Assembly (NCBI RefSeq): GCF_002078875.1 | Contig: NC_034410.1 | Coordinates: forward strand, 40,227,532 to 40,291,531 | Source of the DNA: Numida meleagris | Taxonomy: Eukaryota > Chordata > Aves > Galliformes > Numididae | DNA: 64,000 bases | Reading direction: 5' to 3' | Part shown: in pieces, positions 37,811 to 52,600 of the stretch | Layout of the letters: every line of letters begins with the position of its first letter | How positions within the stretch are numbered: position 1 is the stretch's first letter | The notes under the pieces: model-generated | Database searches by the model: none | Told to the model about the DNA's origin: nothing | What the model saw: the letters and a program-made list of their open reading frames with translations, nothing else | Made by a program: the position numbers and the translations under genes

Positions 37811-39390
37811 CTTGCAGAAGAAAAAATAAAATAAAAATAAACAACACAGGCCTCCCCACCCCCATCTGTTATTTTGTTCTATTTTCCCAAACCATAAATT
37901 CATATAATCTGTTACGGGAACAACTGAAAAGCCAGTTGCTGCATATCCTATTGTCTCAGCTGACAAAGAATCATTTCCTCTATGGTTTTGTTTTGGCTTT
38001 TTTGCTCAGTCTTCTTGTAGTACGCTCCACAGGGTGGTTCCTCCTTCTGAGGAAACCTTAAAGAGCAGAGGAACAAATGTCATTAGATTGGACCAATTCT
38101 GAAAGCACAGCCTAAGACAACCAGTAGAAAACAGAATGACTTGGTTGTTTCCTTCCTTAACTACTCCTCAGTCTACTGTTTCCAGTGATGATGCTTTTCC
38201 ACTTGTAACCATCAGCAGGAGCCATAAGCTCTCCAGGGACCTTGGCACAAAATGCACACACCAGGGAGCATCTAGCTCTTAATTGTCATCTTCTGCCATT
38301 TACTTTCAAAACTGACTGCTTAATCTGTTCATATATTCCTATGTTCCACTCTTTGCCAGCACTACACATTCAATTTATGGTTTATAGTTTTAAGTTCTGT
38401 AACCTGGACACTTGCTATATATCCTTACAAGACAACATCACTGCATTTTTTGAAAACATGATTCATTACTTGTTGATTACTTCTTACTCTTTGGCCTCCC
38501 ATCCAGTAACTTATTAATCACATATTCAAGCTACTTTGCTGTTAACCATACATTTACAGTAATCAGACTGTATTTTGAAGGTCTGCATGCTATTTTTTTT
38601 TTCCCCTCAACCCCAGAAGGCTGTTAGATATTGGAGCAAGGAAGGAAAGGAGAGAGAAGAGTCTTTTTTGGTGATGGATCTGGAAGCTTTAAACATTCCT
38701 TCCAGCACCAGAGGAGAAGTAGTAATCCTCTTCCCTGACAAGTTCTCAGACTATTGCAGTTTGGGCGTATAGGACATACTTCCTCCTTTCCTTCAGTGTT
38801 TTAAAACAGGCACAAGCTCAGCAAGAAAAGGAGCTGATTAGCCACCTGCTCCACAAAAGCATTTCTCTGTTCAGAACAAAAACTAGGATGTTCTTAACAG
38901 ATCTCATCTTTGAATACCAAAAACTATATGAAAATCTGTAACTGTTAACATCCTCGGGGACTCTAATTGGGTGCAAATACTTTATTTAGATGCTAACATC
39001 CTGTGAGTTTCCAGGAAACTCTGCTTCTCTCCATAAGTAAAGACAGATCTGAAGGAAAAAAAAAGGGGGTCACCAGAGAATGGTTCACAGCCTTCACAAC
39101 ACACCTGCCATAGAGAGGATTCAGCAATTCCAGCAGAATCCCCAAGAATGCTACCAGAAATCTCAGTAAAAAAGCCCACCTACTTGAGAGCAAAAGATAT
39201 CAGGTGTTTTCCTTTGCTGTCCCAGACAGAGTTACTACCATACTTTGTTAAGATCACACTTTTAGACTTAAGATTAAATACATGCTTTCTGTATACGGTC
39301 TGCCCTACTCCTTATCTGGGAAACAAAACAGTGAATACTTTATCAGTATCCTGAAATATTTACCTTCTGTTGGCTCCCTACTGAGCTATT

Positions 39391-39409
39391 AAAAAAAAAA
39401 AAAAAAAAA
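39391..39409. repeat. Poly(A) tract, 19 bases
   Basis: Uninterrupted A19 on the plus strand. Confidence 0.95.
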
Positions 39410-40999
39410 CACCAGTTTTCAGTCACTTCTTTTTCCTTAAGATCAAGAGAGGACAACAGTTCTCCCTTCTAAACCAACATATACTTCAGGTTCCTCCCTC
39501 TTGCATAAGAGGAAGATTTAGAAACAAACCAAAGTACTAAAACACTGGAGAAAAAAATTCCTCTGATGGAGTCAGCTATCTTAAGAATGCTTCAAGCAGC
39601 TGCTAAGCAAGCCTTTGGGTGAGAAGTCAAAGCTTTTTACTAAGATCTGGCTTTTGTAATAAACACTAAAAAAAAAAAGCATGATTCAGACATATAGTAT
39701 CAACGAGCACTACTTTTCTCCACAAAACAGGGTGAGTGGGCTATGCTTTTTTTTTTCTCCTCTTCCCCAAATGCTCAGTATTAATCCAGCAATGGTCATT
39801 TTGCCACTGGAGGGAGCTGTCTCAGCATCAGGATCTACTTATGGCAGTATATAACCACTGGTTTTCTTCTTTGCCTGTTGTATTAGAGCTCCCTTCGGAT
39901 AACCTATACATCTACAGGTAATGCTTGCCATTTGCTGCTGACATTAGGCTGGAACAAAAAATACAACTAGTATGTAGTAACTACTAGGTTCCCCCTGCTA
40001 TCTTAAGAGCTCCTTCCTTGAATATTTGTCTACCTGTTAGATTAAACACTTCCTATTAATGGTCACCTACTTAGACTTAACATTTGCTATTAAAGGTAAC
40101 TCAAGAGGAGCAGGATACAAGGATCTTGAGACAAAAGCACAGAGAAGAGAAAAAGCAGGTAGCAGCTGCAAAGGTTGGTGGTGGCTTGTTGCGGATTTTT
40201 TTCACCTGATTTGCTTCCAGTGATCAAGAACAAAAAATTGAGAAGCAAAAGGAAAAAGCCTACAATTTCAAGTAAATCTTGGACAGCAACTGTCTGCCAT
40301 CCAGACAAGCAGGAAGTGCATTGTTGTATTTTAAACCACAGAATACAGCATTGAGAACATAACTTCTGAAAAGCTTCTCGAGGAAAATTAGCTTGTTTAA
40401 TTTTACTATATGGATTACCTCAAAATCTGTGAGGAAAGTCATTAGTTTTAATGATTAAGTGTTACACACAAGTACATGTTATCCTATGAGCTCTTCTGAA
40501 CAGCAGTTTTTCCTAGATTAAATAAGGATCACTTAAGTGCAGTTAATAGTTATAGCACAAAACTGGAAAGCATATTTTGATTATTGGCAATTAAGGCACA
40601 TTTGTGACTGTTAAGCATTCAAAAGAACACCTGAAAGATTGCTGCTAGTCATTAAGTCAACATCAGCAATCACAGAAGAATTCTACTAGTCCATCATTGT
40701 ATAGCATACTATTGACAAAATCTATTTTTGGTCACTTAAGATCAGTCTTCAGAAGACAAAAGGCTGCATTGCTCTGGAAGATAAATTTTACATTTCATCA
40801 GAGAGAGATTTTTAAGAGAGGCAATTCTCTCAGAACACATCACTAACAAACATAATCTTGGATTTTAAAAGAAAACAAACATTCAATTTCACCTCAGAAT
40901 ATACAAAAATACCTACGGCCATACAGAATAGCCCAATACACCATACAGGTAATTCTTCTCCAATCTTCTGATGGAGATTTCCACTGAGTCTGTAACAGG

Positions 41000-41480
41000 C
41001 TTACGTGGCAAGGTTTTGGTAGCAGGAGGCTGGAGGGCTGCCTCTGTGAGTAAAGCCCAGAAGCTGCCCCATATCAGGTAAGAGCCAGCTCCTCGAAAAC
41101 GGACCCCCTGCAGAGACCCAGGTCAGTACAGAAGGAGGACAGGAGGTGCTCCAGGTGCAGGGCAGAACTTCCCTGCAGTCCAGGAGAGGCCCATGGAGGA
41201 GCAGGTTGTCCCCCTGCAGCCCATGGGCACCACACTGAGCAGATCTCCACATGTAGCCATGGAAGAGCCCACGGTGCAGGAGTGGATGAGGCCTGAAGGA
41301 GGCATAGCCCAAGGAGAGCACCCACAGGAGCAGCAGCCCATGGAGAGGAGCCTGTGGTGCGGCAGGAGGACTGGGGGAGCTGCCGCTCATAGGGACCCAT
41401 GTTAGGGCAGTGTGGTCCTGAATCATCCCTGCAGATCCACACTGGAGAAATTTGGGAACGAGTGCATTCTACTGGTGACC
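41000..41480. repeat. GC-rich interspersed repeat with internal tandem motif
   Basis: This is an abrupt GC-rich block in AT-rich intron. Variants of CCCTGCAG...CCATGG and CAGGAGCAG recur (near 41105, 41170, 41210, 41260 and 41330), giving a tandem-like structure with open frames on both strands. The flanking phrases (GTGGCAAGGTTTTGGTAGC, GAAGCTGCCCCATATC) resemble, as I recall, the 5' part of an avian ERVL-type LTR with internal GC-rich repeats. The family assignment is tentative. Confidence 0.4.
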
Positions 41481-44400
41481 CTAATGGGATCCGAGGCAAC
41501 AACACTCAGATTTAGAGTGCCAAGCTCTTGCCTTTCCTATCTATGCTTACATTAACTTCCTTTCAGCCCTAGCCCAGTTAGCTACCTAGGTTGTAGTAAG
41601 CACAAAATAAAATTCTAATTCTGTCACATCCCACATCAACTTTATAATCTAGGAAACCACTGTGCCAGAGAATAACAAGATTTGCTTATAATTACCAAGA
41701 AGTACTGTTTAAACAACTCTCAGGTGGCACAGTATACAGCAGAATGACCTTCATTTCTAATCAAAGTAGGTATTACTTCCCAATCTAGCAATCCGTTCAG
41801 CTCATGCTTTCTGAAAAGCAAGTGAACTGTCACTATCAAGGCTACCTAACCCTGCTATTCCTGAACCCCAGACGGGAAGCCCTGGATAAAGCATATCCCT
41901 ATGGCTTATGACAAGTCACACAGAGACAAAGCATAGTAAATCCACCCTCTGCCTTATCCCACTGTCCCAAAGCAGGCTGTCAACTGGTTTAAGTTGATAT
42001 CATCAGCTTCACATCTCTGAGGTGATTCAACATGCACTGCCATGGTTTTGAGACAGTTTGTGACATGCTGTAATACAGCTGAATTGTATTTATACTGCAA
42101 CTTTTAAACAAATTCACATGCTTTGCATTCACCAGCCTAGACCTACCAAAAATCCTACAAATTGGACAAGTGGGGATCTCTGGGAGGAAAAACTGCAAGC
42201 AGTCACCCCAGAACAGAGCAGACATTATCAAAACACACTAAGCAGTACTTAAAAGAATGTAAAACAACGTTTCCTGAGCCAGACAAATACAGGAACCATT
42301 TTTGTAACTGACTGATATGTAATATAATACAAGTATACATCTAATAGCTGTAACACAAAGATACAAAGGAGTGTATTCAAATTCAGCCAGATACAGTTCT
42401 TTTTAGCCCGCTGGATGAAATCTTATTAGCCATCTGGGATATTAATCATATTTTAAAACTACTATCAGGAACCGCAGGATGGCAACCAAGAAGCATACAA
42501 GCAGCTGCTTAAAAGCGTAAGTGTAACATACAGAAGTTTCAAAAGCAATCAAAACCTCAAAGCCAAGCTTCAGCGAATGAAATCATATGAACGTGTAGCA
42601 AACACCATCGATCATGTCTTTGTTAAAGATGAGAGCTACAGTGTTTACTCTCTTACACTCGTAAAATTAAAATGCACCCTGCGTTTATTAGTGCAGCACA
42701 CAGAACTTTGAGTGTCATGCAAGGATTTGAAGATTATAAGTCCTTCCAAAATGTATATAACAATGTAAATTGAAGTCTTCACAAAATATATGAACCATTT
42801 CTATAGTTACTTTCTCCTGGAGGTCATTTACTTAAGTACCTTCTGTAGCTAACATTTGAAAATTGGCTAGCCACCTAACATTACATTGTCATCACTGAGA
42901 ACACTCAAAAATACCTCCTACTTAATTTAATAAGACTTGCATTTAAGTAAGTTAACAAAACAGCCCATGTATCTTGGAAGCAGTTATTGCTGTTATAAAC
43001 ATGGCTGTAGAAATTAAGCAAACCTTGTCTCATTAAGGACTTGCTGTGAAGATCACTGCTGCACCAGCTCACCAGAAACCTCCACTGAAAGTAAGGCTGC
43101 TGAACAACCAGCCATGACATGCCATCCTCTAATCTGAAAATAGAGTTTACAGAAGTATGTTTTCTTCAAAGCTTCATTTCCAAACTGCCAACTCTAAACT
43201 GCAGCATTAGTACAAGAGAACAGCCTGGTAGGTTTTCAAAATATAGGTAAGCATATGATATGGTATACTCTATTTCACATAGAACTGGTTAATTCTGGTT
43301 TATATTCAACATTAATTGAGAATTTTGAAGGCATGAAGATGACGAACACTGACTTTCCCTCAAATTTCACTTCTAAAGCTCCTTTGGAAGCTTACTCTTT
43401 AGTTAAAATTTAATGAAATGCTCTAAAAACAGTCATCTTAGCTTCTCCAAAATTGCTTTAGAAAATGAATGCTGCAGCAGCCTCCAAATGTAGCTATCAT
43501 ACATGTATTATCCCTAATTTATAAAATTGCCATTTAAGTGATTGAAAATGATCATCTTTGCACATATTCAATTACTACTAAACTACAGGCTGAGAAAAAT
43601 TTAATAAAAAGAAGCCATGTTTGCCTCATTAATATATTCCAGATTTGGAACAAAAACAACAACAAAAACAAAGAAATAACAAATGACATTCCCTTTTGAC
43701 ACTACTTACATGGGCAAATGGTGTAATTTAGCAGAACATTTGCTCTGTGATTCCCACAGCAACCCTAATTCTCCCTGCCTGTGTATCTGGAATCCAAAAT
43801 GACATAACTTTTGCTTGAATACGAAATCAAATGCAAAGAACAAGGTGTAGTTTAGAAAGGTGTAACCCATATGCATTCATAAAGACAAAGGAACTGCAAA
43901 GGCAAGGTGAAGATTCGCATAACAAAAGTATTCAACTCTTGTCTATGCAACTTAATAGTTATTGTTTTATAGCACTGTAATTTTTAAGCACATGCACTTT
44001 TACTACTTAGCCTGATACCCACTGAGATTTAAGCATCCCATTTATTCCCTAGGAGACATGTTTTTACTGAGTTTTGGAATACTAACTTGTTGGCAGAACA
44101 AACAGCCTTAGGAGATGACACATCTACAGGCTAATCAAACAGTCTCCAAAGAAACTGCCCTGGAAGACATCAAATAATTGTATCTTTTCCTACGTAGTCT
44201 AATTTAACTTTTTGTCTACAAAAGTATGGTTGGCAACTAATCACACCAACGCTGTTGGACAGCTAGAAAGAAAGTTCAGCATGCTTGCACTTCTCATACT
44301 GTATGAGGAACGTAAATTTTTAGAGGAAGCAAATAACTTACCAGTCATTTGCATAATTCCTGCAGGAATCAAAAGGTAATGATTTTGAATATGTGGCCAT

Positions 44401-46238
44401 GGAGATGCCAGAAGTACAAGGACTGTAATTTTGTCAAAAAGCAGTCCTTACCAAATTCAGGAACTGTCCACTTGGAATGCATGCCACCTTGGTGGAGGCT
44501 TCATGAAATCCAGATCTCACTACAGATGTTCAGAACACATGCCAATGGCTAGTCCATTGTACATTATCATAGGTTGTAAAATAAACTGTATTCCAGAGGG
44601 ATCCAAAATTTTCTTTGAACTCTTCAAAATGATGGAAAAAAAAATATTTCTCTAGACTTCTTTTGGCTAACCCTATTTAATTTCTCCAATGGTCTGTAAA
44701 TTATTAATGTTGCTAAAAAATGTTCAGATACTGCAATTCTTGGTTCATCAACAACAGTGGTAAAACTGGCAGTCGTTATACTCTAATCACTTCTTCTCAG
44801 CCAAAATAAACACCATTCCAAGACGAAGTGTGCCACTATTACTTAGTTCAATAGCAGCTAAAGTGTAATAAGAAGCGTGATGCAGCCACTTGGCTTCACG
44901 TTCCAGCTAATTTTAACCAGCTATAGGAAAGAATTCTGCAGGTATAACTCTTATCACAAATTGCAAAGAGGATAATGATACGTATAGTTTAAAAAACAGA
45001 ATACGATGTCAAGACCACACGCACTTAGATTACCATAAAACAGTTGAAATTACTCCTTTAATGGTAAGTTACAGCCAAATAGAGAGGTCACATCTTGCAT
45101 AATTCTGCATAAAATGCAATACATAATATAGGAGCTCTTCCAAATTAATATATAATGAATTTTACTTCTGATGAAGCATTTCATAAATCAATATGGACTG
45201 GACAATCAAGTCAATTGAAGCAAAAATCTCATTTATGAGAATATTATTACTTCCAATAAAAAAATACACCATAATGAAAACCAGTGATCCTTAGCTCCTT
45301 TTCAACTCAGCACTATGCAAAAGTATTAAGTTTTTATGGCAGTCAAAAGCTCCATGTTACTGCTTAGTTTTACACTTACCAAAATTTTTAAAAAGGGACC
45401 TAATTTTTAATTTTGAAAAGTTCTTATTTCAGAATAGAAACACTTACTACATGAGTCATTCTGGGGACTCTAAAGGTAATTTATACAACTTTTATAAAAT
45501 TCTGCACAACATTTTGGTTCTATCTCTTCTATCATTTATTTTATGCTTCAATTCTCTACTCCATCTGAAACAAATGAAGTCAGCCAGAACAAACAACAGC
45601 AGAAAACAATCTGTTGTTAATATTTACTATCAAAGGAAAAAGAACAATCAAGTATCACTAAATATCACTGCAGTATGTCAAACAGAGTTGCACGTTTGTC
45701 CTATTTGCAACAAGAGATATACTTCACTGTTTGCACATAACTTAGTCAAATCAAAATAAATCGGCCCACATTAACACACAGATCTATAAGCCTCTTGCAG
45801 ACTTGTCTTTTCATTGAAATCATATCAACTTCCAAATAAAAAGCAGAAATTCAGTTGTTAACTCTCTCCTTTTGCACTTTTACTTCCTATTTCTCCTCTA
45901 TTCACACACAAAACAGGACCAGAATAGATATAAGTGTAGTTTTGTGAATACCCCAACCACATCTTTTAAACATAATTCTAACAAAGGGTAAATCTAACAG
46001 TCACTATCAACTCATATAGGGAGCAAGAACATTCCCCAAAAAAGCAGGCAACGTGAACCCAAGTCTGTCACATCTACTCCTGAAAAGATGTGAGAAGGAA
46101 ATAAATAGAACATGTCCCTGAAATTCAGTATTTCCAGAATAAGTAATCAAATTCTTATCTTTTCAAAAGATGGAAATAGGATAAGTCAAGCAGCCATTTT
46201 TCAGACATTGGGAAAGAAGTCAAAGTTTTTGGGGGTGG

Positions 46239-46269
46239 TTTTTTTTTTCCTTTTTTTTTTTTTTTTTTT
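46239..46269. repeat. T-rich homopolymer tract
   Basis: T10 and T19 are separated by CC, on the plus strand. Confidence 0.95.
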
Positions 46270-48038
46270 GAGTCCAACATGTTCTTCTTTAGAAAAAAAT
46301 GAAAAAGAAATTAAAATCCAAAGCACAGAAGGTAAAGTTCACATGCCTCCTTATAAAATCTTCCTACATTTATCTTAGCTTCATCTTCTCTCCTTGAAAA
46401 ATATTCATTTATTTCAGTATTCAAACATAACCATATGTTCTGCATCTACTTTTTTTCTTTTTATTGTTGCCCTTTAAGCTTTTCTCACAGGATTTGATGC
46501 TCTACCTGAGGTGTGACTCACATCAAATATAGAAAAGTTATTATCTATGATTACAGAATAAAGTCCCATCATATTTACCTTTTAGCAATGACATCACACT
46601 GCAATATTCTATAAACAAATGAGTCAGCATTCACCAGGTCTTTTCTGTGTAGATAATGTCAAGATTCTCTTTCTGTTTTACCATAAGCTAGTACTCATTT
46701 CCTTCCCAAATACAGTTCTTCAAATTTGTTGATTTTTGTCCCTTTCCAAATTATTATGAACAGTACACATTAATTCTCTCTTTTTCAATTCCTTTCTGTC
46801 TCAGTCAGTTTTACTCAATGAATCTGCTACAGCTCCCACTGTTTATTTTATTAATTGAAGTGATGTACTCTCCGGATTCAACCTGTAAGAGCAAATACAT
46901 CTAGTAAGGTAGAAACAACTTGGGGAGATGACTGGTAGACAAAGACAGGATATTCTAATGAAAAACAAATAGATGTGTGTTTTCTGTAATATAAAGTTAA
47001 TATCAGTGACAATCAGCGTGCTCTTCAGGGCAGGGAATGAGTACTGTTAATACAATACAGAATACAAGGGAAGTTCTCACTTTTAATGTTAGCAGGAAAG
47101 AAAGTGTTCTTCGTCAGAATGCATAATCTGAGTCTTCATTGTTAGAGCATACTAAGACAATTTATTCAAATTCTTATTTTAAAAGTCCTCAATTTATAAA
47201 GCATTCCAGGAGACAGAACTTAAAAGAAAAGCAGATTCTTCAGATTGTAACTTAAAGGATGGAGACAGACATTTCAAATCAATGTGATAAAAGAATGCTT
47301 TAAAGCGAGGGTGCTAACAGTTTCTTTAGTAGAAAGGGTGGGAAGGGGACTTACAAAGGCACTATTAGAGAACAGCAAGAAGTTCAGGCAAAACAACAAT
47401 AACAAGGGGTGAAAGATGAAAGTGAGTTCTGTGAACGTCTGCCACATTAAGCTTTATCTCTGTACTATTTTTGCTGTCTAGAAGACAAACTTAAATCAGT
47501 ATAGGAGTTACAGTTTTTAAACTGTGGTAGACACACACTGAAATAAACATCTTTTCCATTTGTTTCCTAAGAACATTAGATTCTTCCATCATCAGGCCAA
47601 CAACACCAAAATGTCAATAAAGTTAAGACCACAGCCATACTGAGACAAACTGCTGATGCGGAGCAGCTGATCCTTCTTTCACATTCATTCATCAGAATCA
47701 TTCTTTTCCAGTTACACTTAAATCTTTTATGGTCCTTTTTCTGATGGAAAAAGTTTTGCTGCATGCAGCTTAAAAGAGATGTTCCTCCAGCACTGAAGCA
47801 TCATGGCAAAGTCTGGGAGCTACAGTCAACCCACTTCACCTTTTAATGTATGCGCACGCAGAATAAAAAGCCTGCAGACACCAGATTTCAAGCTGAACCA
47901 GAACTAAAGAAAGCCTTTTGCTCAGGAAAGGGATCAAAACAAAACAGTCATACAGAGTAGGAAACAAAGAACTATTGACTTGTCAGACTTGACTGCTTAT
48001 TCCAAAGCAAAATAAGAAGTCACATCAGATTCTCTTAC

Positions 48039-48224
48039 CTCTCTGACTTCATGGAGTTGGCCAGAACGCTGGCTCTTAGCTCTTCGAGCAGCTGCAGGTG
48101 ATTTGTGGTGTGTGATGGTAACAACAGTTGGCCCACTTTGATTCAGATGTTTTTGGCCACTAGGAGAATTAACTGTCCCAGGTGGCAGCAGAGACGAGCT
48201 TCTACTTCGGGAGGATGAAATGCT
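48039..48224 (-). CDS. OSBPL10: OSBPL10 exon, Ser/Arg-rich linker
   Basis: This exon is 186 bases, or 62 complete codons, phase 0 at both ends. The acceptor is TGTTTTAG|AGC and the donor AGAGAG|GTAAGA. It begins with a low-complexity [16 protein letters not shown] stretch, a likely phosphorylated disordered segment. It continues through [18 protein letters not shown], which I recall as near-identical in mammalian ORP10, and ends GQLHEVRE. The last residues start the helical segment continued by the next exon. Being phase 0 at both ends, this exon could be skipped without a frameshift. Confidence 0.93.
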
Positions 48225-49632
48225 CTAAAACAAACAATATAACATTGATATTAACAATCTTTACACAAATAAATAATTTACAGTTCAGACTATAGATCTG
48301 CACTGTTCTACATTCTTCACAGACTTTGACCCGGAAATCTAACTGTTCAGGATTTACTTATTCCTTCTGAAGCATCTACATTGCTGAGCACGGATCTTCT
48401 CAGAAATATTGTGGCCACTGCCTTTCTAGAATTGCCTGAACTAGGCCTCCTCAAAAGTCCACAAAATCCTAAATTAGAACATACTGTTAAGTTACTACAA
48501 CCACGCTTCCTAGGAAAGATTAGCAAGGATTCTGAAGACTGAATAATAATATTTGCCAACACAAACATTCTTAACGAAGACACTGACCCATAATTCAAAC
48601 TATTTAATGTGAATAGCGAGGAAGAAAAGAAATCTTATAATAATGCTTTTACTTGATAAACATCTGAAACAGTATAGTGCTGAATTTTTACCATGTAAAG
48701 AGCTGAAATTTTGGCAAAGCCAATCCACAACCCACTCAATTAAACATAACCTTCTAACCAAAGTGTGGCCTGAATGGTTAACAGGTTTTGAGGTGAGCTT
48801 AGGATAAACAGTAAATACAAAAAAAGGCTAGAAACAAGTCTCCAACAGTGTTTGCAGCATGAATACTCCTTACATGCAACATACAAAATTCACCTAACCA
48901 TTCAAGAACTTCCTTAGTTCTTATCATTTATCAGCGTTGCTACCTCCGTTTGTTTTCTGTAACCAAGCTTAGATGTGTACTAGAATACTTTGACATATCA
49001 TGTATGGGTGCAATATAAAAAAGCTTTTCTCTCCTATTTAAACCACTGACCGCATCTGTAATGTTAAAATTGAAACAGAATAACTTCTACCTCATAAAAC
49101 AGAAACCAATTCAGAGAGTGACATTTACTAGCACTTTCTTAAAGTGAGGTAAATACACAGTGCAATGGGTGAAAAAACATTTAATCTCTCCTACCAGCTC
49201 TGCACAAGTAATGATGGCAGCCTTCGATATTTCTGAGATTTACTGTGAGTATGGATGACTATTCCCAGAGTCTGTTGGCAAGTGCACAGAAGTATTACTT
49301 GAGAACAACCTTTCTCCCAGACATGAACAATTTACTCATGAGCACTGCAATTCCATAGTTATTAAAAAAAGACAAAATCCAGGGTGGACAAGTGCAAGCT
49401 AGCACTGGAATTAAAGACATGCATTATGTTACCACTACAACGACTGCAGATGATGAGGTAAATTATCTGGCACTGACAAGATGAAAGAGTTAAATAAGTC
49501 GCATGTTCCCCCTGCCACCCACTCTCAAATTAGACTTCTAACTTTCTGAGGCATTGGAAGTTTTAAAAAGTAGGATATCACAGTCTCGGTATGTGAAGAG
49601 CTGCTACTGCAGACATACTGAGTACTCACAGG

Positions 49633-49648
49633 AAAAAAAAAAAAAAAA
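49633..49648. repeat. Poly(A) tract, 16 bases
   Basis: Uninterrupted A16 on the plus strand. Confidence 0.9.
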
Positions 49649-52600
49649 GGTGTTATCCCAGAGGCTTGGATGTACGCTCACAAACACTTCCGAGAGTGAT
49701 GATCTGACTGTTTTTGTAATGAGTGCATTCTTTACTACCGTGGCTATTTAAATTGTAATAACAGGCACCCATATATTCAGGCATTTATAAAACTATCCAT
49801 TCTGGCTGATAATTTACAATCGCATTAGAACTGGATTTGACTGCAAGGCAAAAGGCATCTATAGAGCATAAGGGTGGTATTTGCCATAAGGTTACAGAAT
49901 TTTGCCATTTTTTTAATTCATCTTTCATTTGAAATAGCACTGTTTAGACTTAACTGCAACTTAAAATGACAGAGAAAAAAGTTATTTCGGAAAAGTGGTT
50001 GAGTAAAACTGGATGTGACTGAATTTTCTTTTTAAATAGAAGTCTCACAGAAAAGAATTTTCCCTAGCATGATAGCAGAATATATTTACTCATTTTTATT
50101 TTTTTTTTTTAAATTGACTAGTAACAGAATACTTCCAAATGAAATTTTGAGTGCTGAGGAAAAACAAGACAATTTCATTTCTCAGCATAAGATAAACATA
50201 TCCTTCAGTTTAATAAAAGTTATTTTTAGAATTAAATCTTCTGAGAATCACTAATGTTCTTGCATCATGCTATCACAATATGAAAAAAATCCATGACCGC
50301 TACCTTCGTATAGCAAAACTGATCATAAAACATAGATAAGCAGCAGCAATTTGAAACACTGAGTCCAGCCATTAGTTTCGCTTGAAGGAAAGCAACACTC
50401 TGTGAGAAGTTTAGTTTTATTATGTTTTGATTTTCTTTGGGGGAAAAAAGTAAGCTACAGATCTGCAAATATCAAAAGCAATACAAAATAGAGAAAAAAA
50501 TCTGTGTGCTGTTTCTGTTTAAACACAGAATCAGGAAGGACTTCTAGAACAGAATGAGCTTTCAGAAAAAACAGTTGTCAGAATAATCCCATTTAACTTG
50601 CACAGTTTGAGAGACATTCATAAATGGACTCGTATATTTATTTCAAGCAATTATTTTATTTTGCAATTCAATGCTATTTTGCTTCAAGACATTGTTGTGA
50701 ACTACCATGAACTGCTTGCAGCTGGCCTGTGGATCACAACAGACTCAAAATGTTCCCAGACCCCTTGACTACAGCTCCCACTTCATGTTCTCTCTGACAG
50801 CATCACCTAACACAACACACCTTTCACCAAACCATATGTACTTTGGGGAGTCATAAATTTGATAGGGCACCATTAGAACAGAAGCTGCAGCTTCTGTTTC
50901 AGAACTTGCTTAATCCAGGTAAGGTTTTTCTTACTGCAAGACTTGCTCTAGTGCTTATCAAGACAGTTCCTAAACTGTGACATGAAGCAGAATAAAGTCT
51001 GTGGGACCATAATGAAAAGCCACCTTAAAGGCACTACGTTTTGTAAAGGCATATGGCAGCTTGTGACAACCATTGCTGGTGGACCATTGTTTAGGGTAGA
51101 AACAGAAGAGTGGATCAGGAAGAACAACCCATCTATAGTTTCAGTAGCAAGTGATACAAGAAAGGCTGTCCCAGAGTAACAATAGGGTAACCCCAAATCT
51201 CTACATATACAGCTTGACAACCTGACAAAGGCTAACTATAGCACACTTCCAGGTGTTCAGTTGAATGCTCTGCCCTACAACAATGCTACAGGATCTCTAG
51301 AGAGATCGTCTCTGCTCATGAGCCTGTTCTATTAATCCGTCCATCCACTCTCAGAGCAAGAAGTTATCAATCCTATGCAACATGCTGAGTCAGAAAGATC
51401 TATCCAGAATTAACCACAGTCTGTGTAAATATCAAAACTAAATACATTGGTTTGAATGGATCCTGAAGAATGATACTTTTTCCTCACCTTTTCATTTTCT
51501 GTCCCCCTTTATACCTTATTTCCACTTAGCAACGCTGATCTTCCAATCAAAGTGCTATAAAACTCTACCAGCCCACTATACAAATCCTCTCACATCTAAT
51601 CTGGAATTATTCTTTAGAGGACATCCATAATATACAGAACCCAAATGAACTCTATACTAGGTCTGCTGGCTACTCATAAAGTTTTCCCTAGGTATGTCCC
51701 AAAGATAGACATAAAATTTAAACTTGCATGTAACCTTTCCTCTGTTTTGTACCTTAATTCATTCACGAGATCAGTGCAAAAACTGAACAATGACCAAAAT
51801 GACACAAAACTGAAAGGAACTAATATTAGTAAGTCGGAAGCAGCTAAAGATGCAAAATGCAGATGAACGTTTGCAATAGGCAGTTTCCACAACCACTCAG
51901 AAAAGCCTTTTGAAGTGGAACTGTGCTCCTCAGCAGCTGGAAGCAGCAGACCTGCTCCAGACATCTATCTGTACCAGCAGCAGAGCAGTGTGCCTACTCA
52001 GCCCAAGTACATGGGACTGGTAACCAACTGCTTCTGCCAAATTCTTCCTTCAACTTCCAGGAGAGACCTTTCCTGGAACGACACACTTAGCCCTTCATGT
52101 ACTTTCAAATTTTGCAACACATTGTCAACACTTACATCCCAGCCAAGCACTTTTGCAGAACTTCTTCAAATTAAATACTGAGAATGAAAAGCATCTCTTT
52201 TGCATTTAGACACACATCTGTGCAAAAATCAACTTTTTTGTTGCTGTTAAAAATGTTAAAATCAATGTGATTTTTTTTTTATACAGCCAAAAGCAATCCA
52301 ATTACAAATCATACTCCAACAGTCATTTTCCCAAATTCACTTTCCCAGGAAATCCAAGCAATGACAGTTAACTGACAGATCTTTACTCCTAATCTCTTGC
52401 TCTTTCCTGTTATCATATCTGTTTTTCTTTGGTCCTGCTGCTTTCTGGTTTGCAAGTAGATAGAAAAAAATAATGAAAAAATAGATGAAAGGAATATATA
52501 AGCTCTTCAACAATTAGTAATGCATGGTGCTAGCAATGAGCCAGGAAACCCACAAGCTGAAGCATCTGAAAGGGATTACAAATACCCTTTCCCAAGGCTA

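Larger units (their letters stand above)
32748..48038 (-). other. OSBPL10 intron, 15.3 kb
   Basis: The intron lies between the Ser/Arg linker exon and the helical-segment exon. It holds the candidate transmembrane terminal exon (37810-37658), a GC-rich tandem-like repeat (about 41000-41480) and an AT dinucleotide run (35170-35187). Homopolymers occur at 36755-36770, 39391-39409 and 46239-46269. The remainder is AT-rich with no features I can support. Confidence 0.85.

Noticed and set aside
41001..41505. Overlapping open frames of about 140 codons on the minus strand
   Set aside because: They arise in several frames at once from GC-rich repetitive DNA with no conserved domain; treated as a repeat.
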